Below, piece by piece: positions 7,248 through 14,208 of a stretch of DNA of 20,997 nt. The notes below the pieces were generated by a model. The model was not told the DNA's origin, searched no databases, and saw only the letters and a program-made list of their open reading frames with translations. The position numbers and the translations under genes are program-made. Source of the DNA: JBCCGI01 sp039029355 (GTDB lineage: Bacteria; Planctomycetota; UBA1135; GCA-002686595). The stretch spans positions 1 through 20,997 of the forward strand of contig JBCCGI010000115.1 in assembly GCA_039029355.1 (NCBI GenBank), given 5' to 3'. Position 1 is the first letter of the stretch. Each line of letters starts with the position of its first letter.

Positions 7248-8192
7248 ATGCCGGGCGTGCGTCCCGCGGTCTTCGCTCACCCCGGCTTTCCGGACTACTC
7301 GCTGCTCGATTCGGGCGGCGGGGAGAAGCTGGAGCGCTTCGGCGACGCGGTGCTCGTACGCCCGGACCCCCAGGCGATCTGGAGCCGCCGCCTGCCTCCC
7401 GAAGCCTGGCGCCGCGCGGACCTCGCGTTCGTGCGCGAGTCCGACCGCGGAGGCCGCTGGGAGGCCCCCGGCCGCGGCCGCCGCGGCGGGCACGGTTCCG
7501 GGGGCGCAGCACCCGAGGCCTGGGCCGTCGGCTTCGACCGCGCCACGCTGCTGGTGCGCCCGACGCCCTTCAAGCACGTCGGCCTCTTCCCCGAGCAGGC
7601 CTCGAACTGGCGCTGGGTCGAGTCCCTCGCCGCTCCGCTCTCCGCCGGCGGAACCGAGCCGCGGCTCTTGAACCTGTTCGGCTACACCGGGGCGGCGAGC
7701 ATCCTCGCGGCCCAGGCGGGCTTCCGTCCGACGCACGTCGACGCGTCCAAGGCCTCGCTCGCGTGGGCGCGCGACAACGCCGAGCGCTCGGGCCTCGACC
7801 AGCGCGCCATCCGCTTTCTGCTGGAGGACGCGCGCACCTTCGTCCAGCGCGAGCTGCGGCGCGGCAACCGCTACGAGGGCATCCTGCTCGACCCGCCGCA
7901 CTACGGGCGCGGGCCGAAGGGCGAGAAGTGGCAGCTGGAAGAGCACCTGTCCGAGCTGATCGCAGCCTGCGCGGGGCTGCTCGCCGAGCGCGCGTTCCTG
8001 TGCCTGTCGGTGTACGCGGTGGGGCTGCTGCCGCTCTCGCTGGTCGGCCTCCTGGACCAGCTGGGAGACGGCCAGCTCGAAGCCGGCGAGCTCGCGGTGC
8101 CCGAGGCCGAGCACGACGGCGTCGCCGCACCGCGGCTGCTCTCCTGCGGCATGTGCGCGCGCTGGACGCGCGGATTCGGGAGCCGCGCGTGA
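7248..8192 (+). CDS. Class I SAM-dependent rRNA-methyltransferase-like protein (COG1092 type)
   Basis: A predicted S-adenosylmethionine-dependent methyltransferase of the RlmI/RlmK-like group (314 aa), probably acting on rRNA. After a short N-terminal part (YSLLDSGGGEKLERFGDAVLVRP), which is typical of the group, come FKHVGLFPEQASNW, the SAM-binding motif I LLNLFGYTGAASILAAQAG (about 140-158), the acidic loop VDASKASLAWARDN and the catalytic-type motif LLDPPHYGRGPKGEKW (about 213-228). Residues 73-88 form a Gly/Arg-rich insert (PGRGRRGGHGSGGA). The start is uncertain: ATG 7248 is taken, but ATG 7236 and GTG 7221 are in frame, and 7221 has the best purine stretch upstream (AGGGG). The stop TGA overlaps the GTG of the pseudouridine synthase gene, so the two RNA-modification genes are coupled. 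The exact target nucleotide cannot be told. Confidence 0.85.
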   Translation: MPGVRPAVFAHPGFPDYSLLDSGGGEKLERFGDAVLVRPDPQAIWSRRLPPEAWRRADLAFVRESDRGGRWEAPGRGRRGGHGSGGAAPEAWAVGFDRATLLVRPTPFKHVGLFPEQASNWRWVESLAAPLSAGGTEPRLLNLFGYTGAASILAAQAGFRPTHVDASKASLAWARDNAERSGLDQRAIRFLLEDARTFVQRELRRGNRYEGILLDPPHYGRGPKGEKWQLEEHLSELIAACAGLLAERAFLCLSVYAVGLLPLSLVGLLDQLGDGQLEAGELAVPEAEHDGVAAPRLLSCGMCARWTRGFGSRA

Positions 8193-8887
8193 GCCTGCGC
8201 GTCCTCTTCGCCGACAACCACCTGCTCGCGGTGCACAAGCCCGCCGGGCTGCCGACCGTCCCCGACGACAGCGGCGACGAGAGCCTGTTCGAGCGCGCGC
8301 GGCGCTGGGTCGAGGTCGAGTTCCAAAAGCCCGGCCGCGCGTTCCTCGGCGTCGTGCACCGCCTCGACCGGCCGGTGTCGGGCGTCGTGCTCTTCGCCCG
8401 CACCAGCAAGGCCGCTGCGCGGCTGACCGCGGCCTTCGCCGAACGGCGCGTGCGGAAGACGTACGTCGGCGTCGCGGTGGGAGCACTCGCCGCGCCGGAG
8501 GGCGAGGTTGAGCAGTGGCTTTGGAAGGATCGCGACCGCAACCGCGTCCACGTGCGCCCAGGGCCCGAGGGGGGCGCGAAGCGCGCCCGCACGCGCTGGC
8601 GCGTGCTCGCCACCGGGCAAGGATTTCCGGCCCGCGCCCTCGTCGAGCTACGCCCCGAGACCGGCCGCCCGCACCAGCTGCGGGTGGCGATGGCGTCGCT
8701 GGGAGCGCCGCTCGCCGGCGACCTCCGCTACGGCGCCGCCGAGGCCCTCCCGGACCGCAGCATCGCGCTCCACGCCGCGCGCCTGGCCCTGGAGCACCCG
8801 GTGCGGCGCGAACCCCTGGAGCTCGCGGCACCCCGTCCCACGGTGTCCGTGTGGCGCTTCCCGGAGGAAACCGGGACCCCTCTGTAA
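8189..8887 (+). CDS. RluA-family RNA pseudouridine synthase
   Basis: Isomerises specific uridines in rRNA or tRNA to pseudouridine (232 aa, cytoplasmic). The start is GTG 8189, overlapping the upstream TGA by four bases (GTGA), with GGGAG 6 bases upstream. The family pattern is clear: N-terminal LFADNHLLAVHKPAGLPT, the catalytic-Asp motif VVHRLDRPVSGVVLFARTSKAA (Asp60), the RKTYVGVAVG strand and the late motif LVELRPETGRPHQLRVAMASLGAPLAGDLRYG. There is no S4 domain, so it is a short form of the family, closer to RluA/RluC cores or to the TruC type. The ending CDS partner upstream is a methyltransferase, giving a two-gene RNA-modification unit that probably ends at the hairpin at 9158-9182. 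Confidence 0.9.
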   Translation: MSLRVLFADNHLLAVHKPAGLPTVPDDSGDESLFERARRWVEVEFQKPGRAFLGVVHRLDRPVSGVVLFARTSKAAARLTAAFAERRVRKTYVGVAVGALAAPEGEVEQWLWKDRDRNRVHVRPGPEGGAKRARTRWRVLATGQGFPARALVELRPETGRPHQLRVAMASLGAPLAGDLRYGAAEALPDRSIALHAARLALEHPVRREPLELAAPRPTVSVWRFPEETGTPL

Positions 8888-9157
8888 CCAATGGAGGGCG
8901 GAGGTCTAGGGGATCTCTGGAGGCGGGAGGCCGCCTTCTAACAACTCAGGAACCGCAGGCGTGCGCCACGCGGGACCGTTCCACCCGCCCGCCAGCTCCG
9001 GGGGGGGTAAGTCGCGGGAGCAATCCCGCGCAGGATCGCGCCGACTCGACAGGACGGCCCGATCCTGGCGGGGGATGGACGAGTCCGCGCGGAAGATCCA
9101 GGCCGATTGGGGGGCCTGCCTTCCCTCCGGCGCAGCCCGTCGTTCCGAAAGTAGGAC
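8888..9157 (+). other. Long non-coding stretch before a terminator (3' UTR or possible small RNA)
   Basis: About 270 bases with no credible gene. Frames on both strands here are rich in Pro/Arg/Ser and lack any family motif. The plus strand has local hairpins, for example CGCGGGA-gcaa-TCCCGCG near 9013-9030 and GGCGGGAGGCCGCC near 8923-8936, and the stretch ends at a strong terminator. It may simply be the 3' untranslated part of the pseudouridine synthase mRNA. I compared it by eye with tmRNA, RNase P RNA, SRP RNA, 6S RNA and common riboswitch cores and found no match. Confidence 0.4.
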
Positions 9158-9196
9158 GAGGCCGGTGCTCAGCACCGGCCTCTTCCCTTTTCCGGG
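9158..9196 (+). terminator. Rho-independent-type terminator after the pseudouridine synthase gene
   Basis: A perfect 11-bp stem, GAGGCCGGTGC (9158-9168) and GCACCGGCCTC (9172-9182), closed by a 3-base loop TCA. It is followed on the plus strand by a pyrimidine run with a TTTT (TTCCCTTTTCC). It is the strongest hairpin seen in the window and ends either the 7.2-8.9 kb operon or a short transcript from the preceding gap. Confidence 0.75.
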
Positions 9197-9250
9197 CCCC
9201 ACGCTTTCGGAGGTCGCGGGGACCGAGTTGTACCTACTCCAAAGAAGTAG

Positions 9251-9277
9251 CCCCTCCCCCGTGAGCCGAGGGAGGGG
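9251..9277 (-). terminator. Terminator-like hairpin after the PPC lipoprotein gene
   Basis: An 8-bp stem, CCCCTCCC (9251-9258) and GGGAGGGG (9270-9277), with an 11-base loop, 12 bases beyond the stop of the minus-strand lipoprotein gene. On the minus strand it is followed by CTACTTCTTTGG, a modest T-rich tail. With the hairpin at 9158-9182 it separates two convergent units. Confidence 0.55.
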
Positions 9278-9289
9278 CCGCTTTCGACG

Positions 9290-10078
9290 CTACTTTGCGT
9301 CGGCCTCGTCGGGCGTCCCCATCCAGTACAAAGTGCCCTCGGAGGTTTCCGCGAAGGAGGTCGTGCTCAGCTCGCCGCTCTCGGGATCGAGGACGAGCAC
9401 GGTGATGGTGGCGGTCGGCCGCAGCTCGTGGCGCTCGGGCTCGGGCTCGGGTTCGGCGGCCGCGGTGCCGTCGTGGTAGGCCTCGAAGTCCGCCGCGCGG
9501 TCCGCCTTGTCGCGGCGCTTGGCCTCGGCCCCGCTGCGCACCGTGGCCGCGCCGGTGGTCGCCGGAGCGGCGGGCGCCTCGGCGCTGACTCCGTCGAAGT
9601 GCAGCGGGAAGACGTCGAGCTCCAGCGCGTAGGACGACGATCCCAGGAACGAGTTCACGACCAGGTGGAACTCGGTCCCGCCGAGCAGGATGTGCGCGAC
9701 GCCGACCTCGGGATCGAAGGGGCTCTCGAAGCAGTCGACGAAGATGCCGAGCTGCGGGTCGTAGAGGCAGACGTCGAGGTCGGCCGCCGGGTGGTCGGCG
9801 AACAGTCGGAACTCGACCGTGATCGGCTCGAAGGCGGTGAACGCGAAGCCGTCGTAGGGATCGAAGCCGTCGTCGCTGATGAAGCCCTGGATCGAGAGGA
9901 ACTCGCCCGGCACCAGCGTCCCGAAGTAGTCGGGGCAGCAGCTCAGGTCGTTGGGCTCGCTCTCGTGGAGGATACCGTGGGAGTGGGAGCCTCCGCTGGA
10001 GTGGACGCAGCTTGCGAGCAACGCCGCGCCGGCAGCGAGAGCCAGGTTCAGGGGGCGGGTGTTCGGGGTGAGCTTCAT
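9290..10078 (-). CDS. PPC-domain (bacterial pre-peptidase C-terminal) lipoprotein
   Basis: A 262-aa predicted lipoprotein. ATG 10078 is chosen because AAGGAG lies 7 bases upstream (10086-10091) and a lipoprotein signal follows directly (LALAAGAALLASC, canonical L-A-S-C, lipid Cys24); the longer frame back to 10153 adds only Arg-rich shadow sequence. After a Ser/His/Gly linker comes ESEPND (39-44), the usual opening of a PPC beta-sandwich. It continues with a double Cys, DGFDPYDGFAFTAFEPITV, DLDVCLYDPQLGIFVDCFE, and closes with EFHLVVNSFLGSSSYALELDV. The last third is charged and low in complexity (KRRDKADRAADF, AEPEPEPERHE), then a short predicted beta stretch. PPC domains usually assist secreted enzymes or bind surface partners; this copy stands alone with no enzyme domain. 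It is likely monocistronic, with terminator-like hairpins on its 3' side. Confidence 0.8.
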   Translation of the reverse strand: MKLTPNTRPLNLALAAGAALLASCVHSSGGSHSHGILHESEPNDLSCCPDYFGTLVPGEFLSIQGFISDDGFDPYDGFAFTAFEPITVEFRLFADHPAADLDVCLYDPQLGIFVDCFESPFDPEVGVAHILLGGTEFHLVVNSFLGSSSYALELDVFPLHFDGVSAEAPAAPATTGAATVRSGAEAKRRDKADRAADFEAYHDGTAAAEPEPEPERHELRPTATITVLVLDPESGELSTTSFAETSEGTLYWMGTPDEADAK

Positions 10079-10386
10079 GACGGTTCTCCTTCGCGTCGTG
10101 GAACGCCGGGGCGTCGCGACCGTCCGTGGCAGGCGACGGGGAAGCTCAGGCAAGCGGCGTACCAGCGCGTGTCGGGAGAAGGCCCGCGCAAAGCGAAAAT
10201 GGCCGCTAGAGGGGCCCTGAAGCGCTCTGGGGGCGCTCTTGACGCTCCGCCCGTCTCTCTAGAGGGCGCGCAAGGGCCGCGTTTTCGGCCGTTCGAGGCA
10301 CGGCCTGCGGCGCGCGCCCGGTCGCTTCCAGGCCGAGAGCGGTGTCCTCTCGGCGGACGTCGTGGTGCCTGGGGAGGCCAGCGGCC
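10079..10386. other. Intergenic stretch between the DUF1501 gene and the PPC lipoprotein
   Basis: About 300 bases without a credible gene. It holds the AAGGAG ribosome site of the lipoprotein (10086-10091), presumably its promoter (no convincing hexamer pair is visible), a small hairpin GGCCG-cgtttt-CGGCC (10275-10290) and the hairpin at 10332-10354 listed separately. Confidence 0.5.
10332..10354 (-). terminator. Hairpin downstream of the DUF1501 gene, possible terminator
   Basis: A perfect 8-bp stem, GCCGAGAG (10332-10339) and CTCTCGGC (10347-10354), with a 7-base loop, 32 bases past the DUF1501 stop on the minus strand. No T run follows, so it may be a Rho-type or mRNA-protecting hairpin instead of a classic terminator. 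Confidence 0.4.
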
Positions 10387-11757
10387 TCAGGCGAGCACGC
10401 CGTGCACGACCTCGCCCTCGACGTCCGTCAGCCGGAAGTCGCGCCCGGCGTGGCGGAAGGTGAGGCGCTCGTGGTCGAAGCCGCAGAGGTGCAGGAGCGT
10501 GGCGTGGAAGTCGTGAATCCCGACCGCGCCCTCGGCCGGCCGGTAGCCGTACTCGTCCGTCGCGCCGTGCACGTGGCCCGCGCGCACGCCGGCGCCGGCA
10601 AGCCACGACGAGAAGGCCTTGGGGTGGTGCCCGCGGCCGTTCTTGTTCTTCTTGTCGCGGTGGGGCGAGCGCCCGAACTCGGTCGTGCACACCACCAACG
10701 TGTCCTCGAGCAGGCCGCGCCGACGGAGGTCCGAGAGGAGCCCGGCGAGCGGCCGGTCGATGTTGCGCGCCAGCTTCTTGTGCGTGTCCATGTTGCCGTG
10801 CGCGTCCCAGTTGTTCGACGAGCCGACGTCGATCAGCTCGACGAAGCGCACGTCGCGCTCGATCAGCCGGCGCGCGACCAGGCACTGCCAGGCGAAGCCG
10901 TCGGTGGCGCCGCGCTTCAGGCCGTAGAGCTCTAGCGTCGCGTCGCTCTCGCGCGACAGGTCGAAGATCTCCGGCGCCTCGCGGCGCATGCCCTCCGCCA
11001 GGTGGAAGGAGCGCGCGCGGGCCTCCAGGTCGCTGGATGCGCGCGCGGCCAGGTGGCGGCGGTTGAGGCGCTCCAGCAGGCCGAGCTCGCGCGCGGCGTG
11101 CTCCTCGCCGACACGCGGCGCCAGGTTCGGGAGCGGCGTCGGGCCCGGCACGATCCGCACGCCCTGGTGGCAGGCGGGCAGGAAGTCGGCGCCCCACACC
11201 TGCTCGCCCGCGTAGGGCAGCTTGGGCGCGATCACCGCGAAGGACGGCAGGTTCGGGTTGCCCGAGCCGAGGCCATAGCTGACCCACGCGCCCAGGCTCG
11301 GGCGCACGACGGCGGTCGAGCCGGTGTGCATGCCGCGCGTCGCCTGGGCGTGGTTGCCGTGCTGGGCGACCATCGAGCGGACCATGCAGAGCTCGTCGGC
11401 GCGCTGCGCCAGGTGGGGGAAGAGCTCGGAGATCTCCATCCCGCTCTCCCCGCGCGGCTTGAACTCCCAGCGCGGGCGCATCAGCCGCTGGCCGTCGACC
11501 TCCTTATCGTGGTCGGCGACCAGGCGCGGCTTGGGGTCGAAGGAGTCGACGTGCGACAGCCCGCCCGGGAGGAAGACGAAGATCACGCGTCGGGCGCGCG
11601 CGCGGTGGTGCGGCGCGCGCGGAGCGAGGGGATCGGTCGTCCCGAGCAGGTCCTCCAGCGTTCGCGCCCCGGCGTGCCCGGCCAGCGTCGACGCGGCGGC
11701 CCCGGCGAGGAAGCTGCGCCGGGTCGTCCGGGACGGGCGGGGGCTCTGGGGCGTCAT
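10387..11757 (-). CDS. Tat-exported DUF1501 family protein
   Basis: A 456-aa protein of the DUF1501 family, a sulfatase/alkaline-phosphatase-like fold abundant in planctomycetes and usually paired with a DUF1549/DUF1553 protein. The N-terminus is a twin-arginine signal (TTRRSFLAGAAASTLAGHAGA), so export of a folded protein is expected. Family marks: RRVIFVFLPGGLSHVDSFDPKP, MVRSMVAQHGNHAQATRGMHTGS, VELIDVGSSNNWDAHGNMDTH, LVVCTTEFGRSPHRDKKNKNGRGHHPKAFSSWLAG (quoted here in parts: TTEFGRSP and GRGHHPKAF), and the ending HDFHATLLHLCGFDHERLTF. ATG 11757 shares one base with the upstream TGA (TGATG) and has no ribosome site of its own, so it is probably translated by coupling to the DUF1553 gene. 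The biochemical role of the family is not settled. Confidence 0.92.
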   Translation of the reverse strand: MTPQSPRPSRTTRRSFLAGAAASTLAGHAGARTLEDLLGTTDPLAPRAPHHRARARRVIFVFLPGGLSHVDSFDPKPRLVADHDKEVDGQRLMRPRWEFKPRGESGMEISELFPHLAQRADELCMVRSMVAQHGNHAQATRGMHTGSTAVVRPSLGAWVSYGLGSGNPNLPSFAVIAPKLPYAGEQVWGADFLPACHQGVRIVPGPTPLPNLAPRVGEEHAARELGLLERLNRRHLAARASSDLEARARSFHLAEGMRREAPEIFDLSRESDATLELYGLKRGATDGFAWQCLVARRLIERDVRFVELIDVGSSNNWDAHGNMDTHKKLARNIDRPLAGLLSDLRRRGLLEDTLVVCTTEFGRSPHRDKKNKNGRGHHPKAFSSWLAGAGVRAGHVHGATDEYGYRPAEGAVGIHDFHATLLHLCGFDHERLTFRHAGRDFRLTDVEGEVVHGVLA

Positions 11758-14204
11758 CAGCTGAGGTAGAGGAACTCGTTGGAGGCGAGCAGCACGCGCG
11801 CGAGCCCGGCCCACGCGTCGAGCGTCGGATCCTCCGAGCCCTCGACATCATAGGCCTTCCGTTCGGACTCGAGCCAGGCGGCCAGCTCCTCGCGCTCGGC
11901 GTTGCTCGCGGGGCGCCCGTAGGCGGCCAGGAAGGCCGTGTCGAGCCGCCCGGCTTCGTCGGGCGCCGCTCCGAGCCAGGCGCGCGCCATCTCGCGCGAG
12001 CGCTCGTGGACCCACTCGGAGTTGCGCAGCCAGAGGGCCTGGGCCGGGACGGTGGTCTCGCCGCGCGCGCCCCAGCTCGCGTTGGTGTCGGGGCCGTCGA
12101 ACAACCCGAGGAACGGATGCCGGCGCAGGCGCTGCACCATCAGGTACACGCTGCGCTTGTGCGTCGGATAGTCGGCGCGGACCGGCCGATGCTGGGTCCA
12201 CCACCACTTGGAGCTTGGCGGGAAGGGGTGCGCCCCGCCCGGCGCGCGGTCGAGCGTGTCGGCGAGCAGCAGGATCGCGTCGCGCAGCTCCTCCGCCCGC
12301 AGGCGGCGCGGCGAGAAGCGCGCGAGCAGCCGGTTCTCGGGGTCGAGCTCCGCCATCTCCGCCGTGGTCTCCCACGAGCGGCGGTAGGCCTGGGAGAGGA
12401 GGATCTTCCGGTGCAGCGCCTTCTGCGACCAGCCGTCCGCGACGAAGCTCCGCGCCAGCCAGTCGAGCAGCTCGGGATGCGACGGCGCGGCGCCGAGGCG
12501 TCCGAAGTCGCTGGGCGTCGCGACCAAGCCGGAGCCGAAGTGCTGCTGCCAGATGCGGTTGACGAGCACGCGCGCGGTGCGCGGATTCTCGGGGTGGACG
12601 AGCCAGTCGGCCAGCTCGCGCCGCCCGCTGCCGCGCTCGATCGCGCTGACGTCGCGCGCGACCGCGGGTGGCGTCAGCGCGGCGGGAAAGCCGCGCGGCA
12701 CGACCGGGCCGCGCCGGCCGGGCGCGCCGCCGCGGTGCACGTGGGAGTCCTTCGGCTTGCCCTCGGCGGCGGCGAAGAGGCGCTCGCGGCGCATGGTGCG
12801 GCCGTCGAGCTCCGCGTGCGCCTTGGCGATCGGCGCGCGACGCGCCTCGAGCGCCGCGACGCGCGCGTCGAGCGGCTCCCGCGAGGCCTGCGCCGGACGC
12901 CCGAGGAGCTGCGCTGCCGCGCCGCGTTCGGCGGCCGAGAGCGCGTCGAGCCACGCGCCCGCCTCCTCCGCGCCGGCCTTCGCGCGCGCGAGCTCGCGGT
13001 CGAAGCCGCCGACCAGGTACGCCAGCTCGTCGCGGCGGCGTGCCTCGGCGGGCGAGCCCTGGTCGAACTCCAGCACCACCAGGCGCTCGGGCGCCTTCTC
13101 GTTCTCGGAGCCGGGGAACGGCACGCGCGTCGACGCGAAGATGCCGTAGAGCGCGTAGTACTCCTCGGTGCGGATCGGGTCGACCTTGTGGTCGTGGCAG
13201 CGCGCGCAGGCCAGCGTCTCGGCCAGCACGGCGCGCCCGACCGTGTCGATCATGTCGCCGACGATCAGGTGCCGGTCCTGGTCGCGGCCGACGCCGTAGC
13301 GCCTGGCGAGCGCCAGGAAGCCGGTCGCCGTGGTGCGCTCGACGCGCTCCTCGGGCGTGCCGCCCAGGAGGTCGCCCGCCACCTGTTCGCGCAGGAAGCG
13401 GTCGTACGGCTTGTCGGCCCGCAGCGACTCGATGACGTAGTTGCGGTAGCGCCAGGCGTCCTCGATCGGATAGTCGGATGCGTCGCCGGCGGTGTCGGCG
13501 TAGCGCGCGAGGTCGAGCCAGCGCCGCGCGGCCGCCTCGCCGTAGGCGGGCGAGGCCAGCAGGCGGTCGACGACGCGCTCCCACGCGTCCTCGCGGCCGT
13601 CGGCGAGGAAGTCGTCGAGCTCGGCCGCGGTGGGGGGGAGCCCGGTCAGGTCGAGCGTCACCCGCCGCAGCAGCGTCCGCCGGTCGGCGGCGGGCGCGGG
13701 CTCTAGGCCGACCGCTTCGAGCCGCGCCTGCAGGAAGCGGTCGACGTCGCCGTCGCAGAGGTCGCCGCGCTGCACCGGCGGCGGCTCGGGGTTGGCCATC
13801 GGCTCGAAGGACCACCACGGCCCGTCGCCGGCAGCGGGCTCGGCTGCCCAGTGGGCGCCGGTCCGGATCCACTCGGCGAAGTCGTCGACGACCTCCGGAG
13901 CGAGCGGCTCGTCCGGCGGCATCTCGACGTCGGGGTCCTCGTAGCGCAGCGCGCGCAGGAGCAGGCTCGCCTCGGGATCGCCGGGGACGAGGGCCGGGCC
14001 GCGCTCACCGCCCTCGAGCAGGCCGGCCAGCGAGTCGACCAGAAGGTCGCCCGCCATGCCGGCGTCGCGCGTGTGGCAGTCGAAGCAGCGCTCCTCGAGC
14101 ACCGGCAGGATGCGGGTCTCGAAGAACGAAGCGGGCCCGTCCTCCTGGAGCGGGCCCGGCAGCGGGAGGAGGCCGAGCAGCAGCGACAGGGACCGCGCGG
14201 CCAT
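11757..14204 (-). CDS. PSCyt1/DUF1549/DUF1553 planctomycete cytochrome-type protein
   Basis: An 815-aa exported protein with the standard planctomycete layout. After a short signal-like N-terminus (ARSLSLLLGLLPLPGPL) comes a c-type cytochrome domain (PSCyt1) with a haem motif Cys40-Phe-Asp-Cys43-His44 (RILPVLEERCFDCHTRDAG) and EMPPDEPL as the likely region of the distal Met ligand. Next is DUF1549 (about 150-360: DRRTLLRRVTLDLTGLPPT, ARRWLDLARYADT, LACARCHDHKVDPI, which holds a second CxxCH). DUF1553 is in the C-terminal half (RELADWLVHPENPRTARVLV with NRIWQQHFG, SDFGRLGAAPSHPELLDWLA, LLSQAYRRS, SPRRLRAEELRDAIL). The ATG is 4 bases from the end of the M64 gene, with no clear ribosome site, and the stop overlaps the DUF1501 start. 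It probably forms one exported functional unit with the DUF1501 protein, but the substrate is unknown. Confidence 0.92.
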   Translation of the reverse strand: MAARSLSLLLGLLPLPGPLQEDGPASFFETRILPVLEERCFDCHTRDAGMAGDLLVDSLAGLLEGGERGPALVPGDPEASLLLRALRYEDPDVEMPPDEPLAPEVVDDFAEWIRTGAHWAAEPAAGDGPWWSFEPMANPEPPPVQRGDLCDGDVDRFLQARLEAVGLEPAPAADRRTLLRRVTLDLTGLPPTAAELDDFLADGREDAWERVVDRLLASPAYGEAAARRWLDLARYADTAGDASDYPIEDAWRYRNYVIESLRADKPYDRFLREQVAGDLLGGTPEERVERTTATGFLALARRYGVGRDQDRHLIVGDMIDTVGRAVLAETLACARCHDHKVDPIRTEEYYALYGIFASTRVPFPGSENEKAPERLVVLEFDQGSPAEARRRDELAYLVGGFDRELARAKAGAEEAGAWLDALSAAERGAAAQLLGRPAQASREPLDARVAALEARRAPIAKAHAELDGRTMRRERLFAAAEGKPKDSHVHRGGAPGRRGPVVPRGFPAALTPPAVARDVSAIERGSGRRELADWLVHPENPRTARVLVNRIWQQHFGSGLVATPSDFGRLGAAPSHPELLDWLARSFVADGWSQKALHRKILLSQAYRRSWETTAEMAELDPENRLLARFSPRRLRAEELRDAILLLADTLDRAPGGAHPFPPSSKWWWTQHRPVRADYPTHKRSVYLMVQRLRRHPFLGLFDGPDTNASWGARGETTVPAQALWLRNSEWVHERSREMARAWLGAAPDEAGRLDTAFLAAYGRPASNAEREELAAWLESERKAYDVEGSEDPTLDAWAGLARVLLASNEFLYLS

Positions 14205-14208
14205 CCGT

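Noticed and set aside
8906..9202. 98-codon minus-strand frame in the gap after the pseudouridine synthase gene
   Set aside because: Runs through the terminator hairpin, is Pro/Arg-rich and has no ribosome site or motif.
8888..9290. Possible tRNA, tmRNA, RNase P RNA, 6S RNA or riboswitch
   Set aside because: None of the conserved core sequences of these RNAs could be found by eye on either strand.
12006..13706. Long open frame (566 codons) on the plus strand opposite the DUF1553 gene
   Set aside because: Antisense shadow of a real gene in GC-rich DNA; its translation is Arg/Ala/Val-rich without any family motif.
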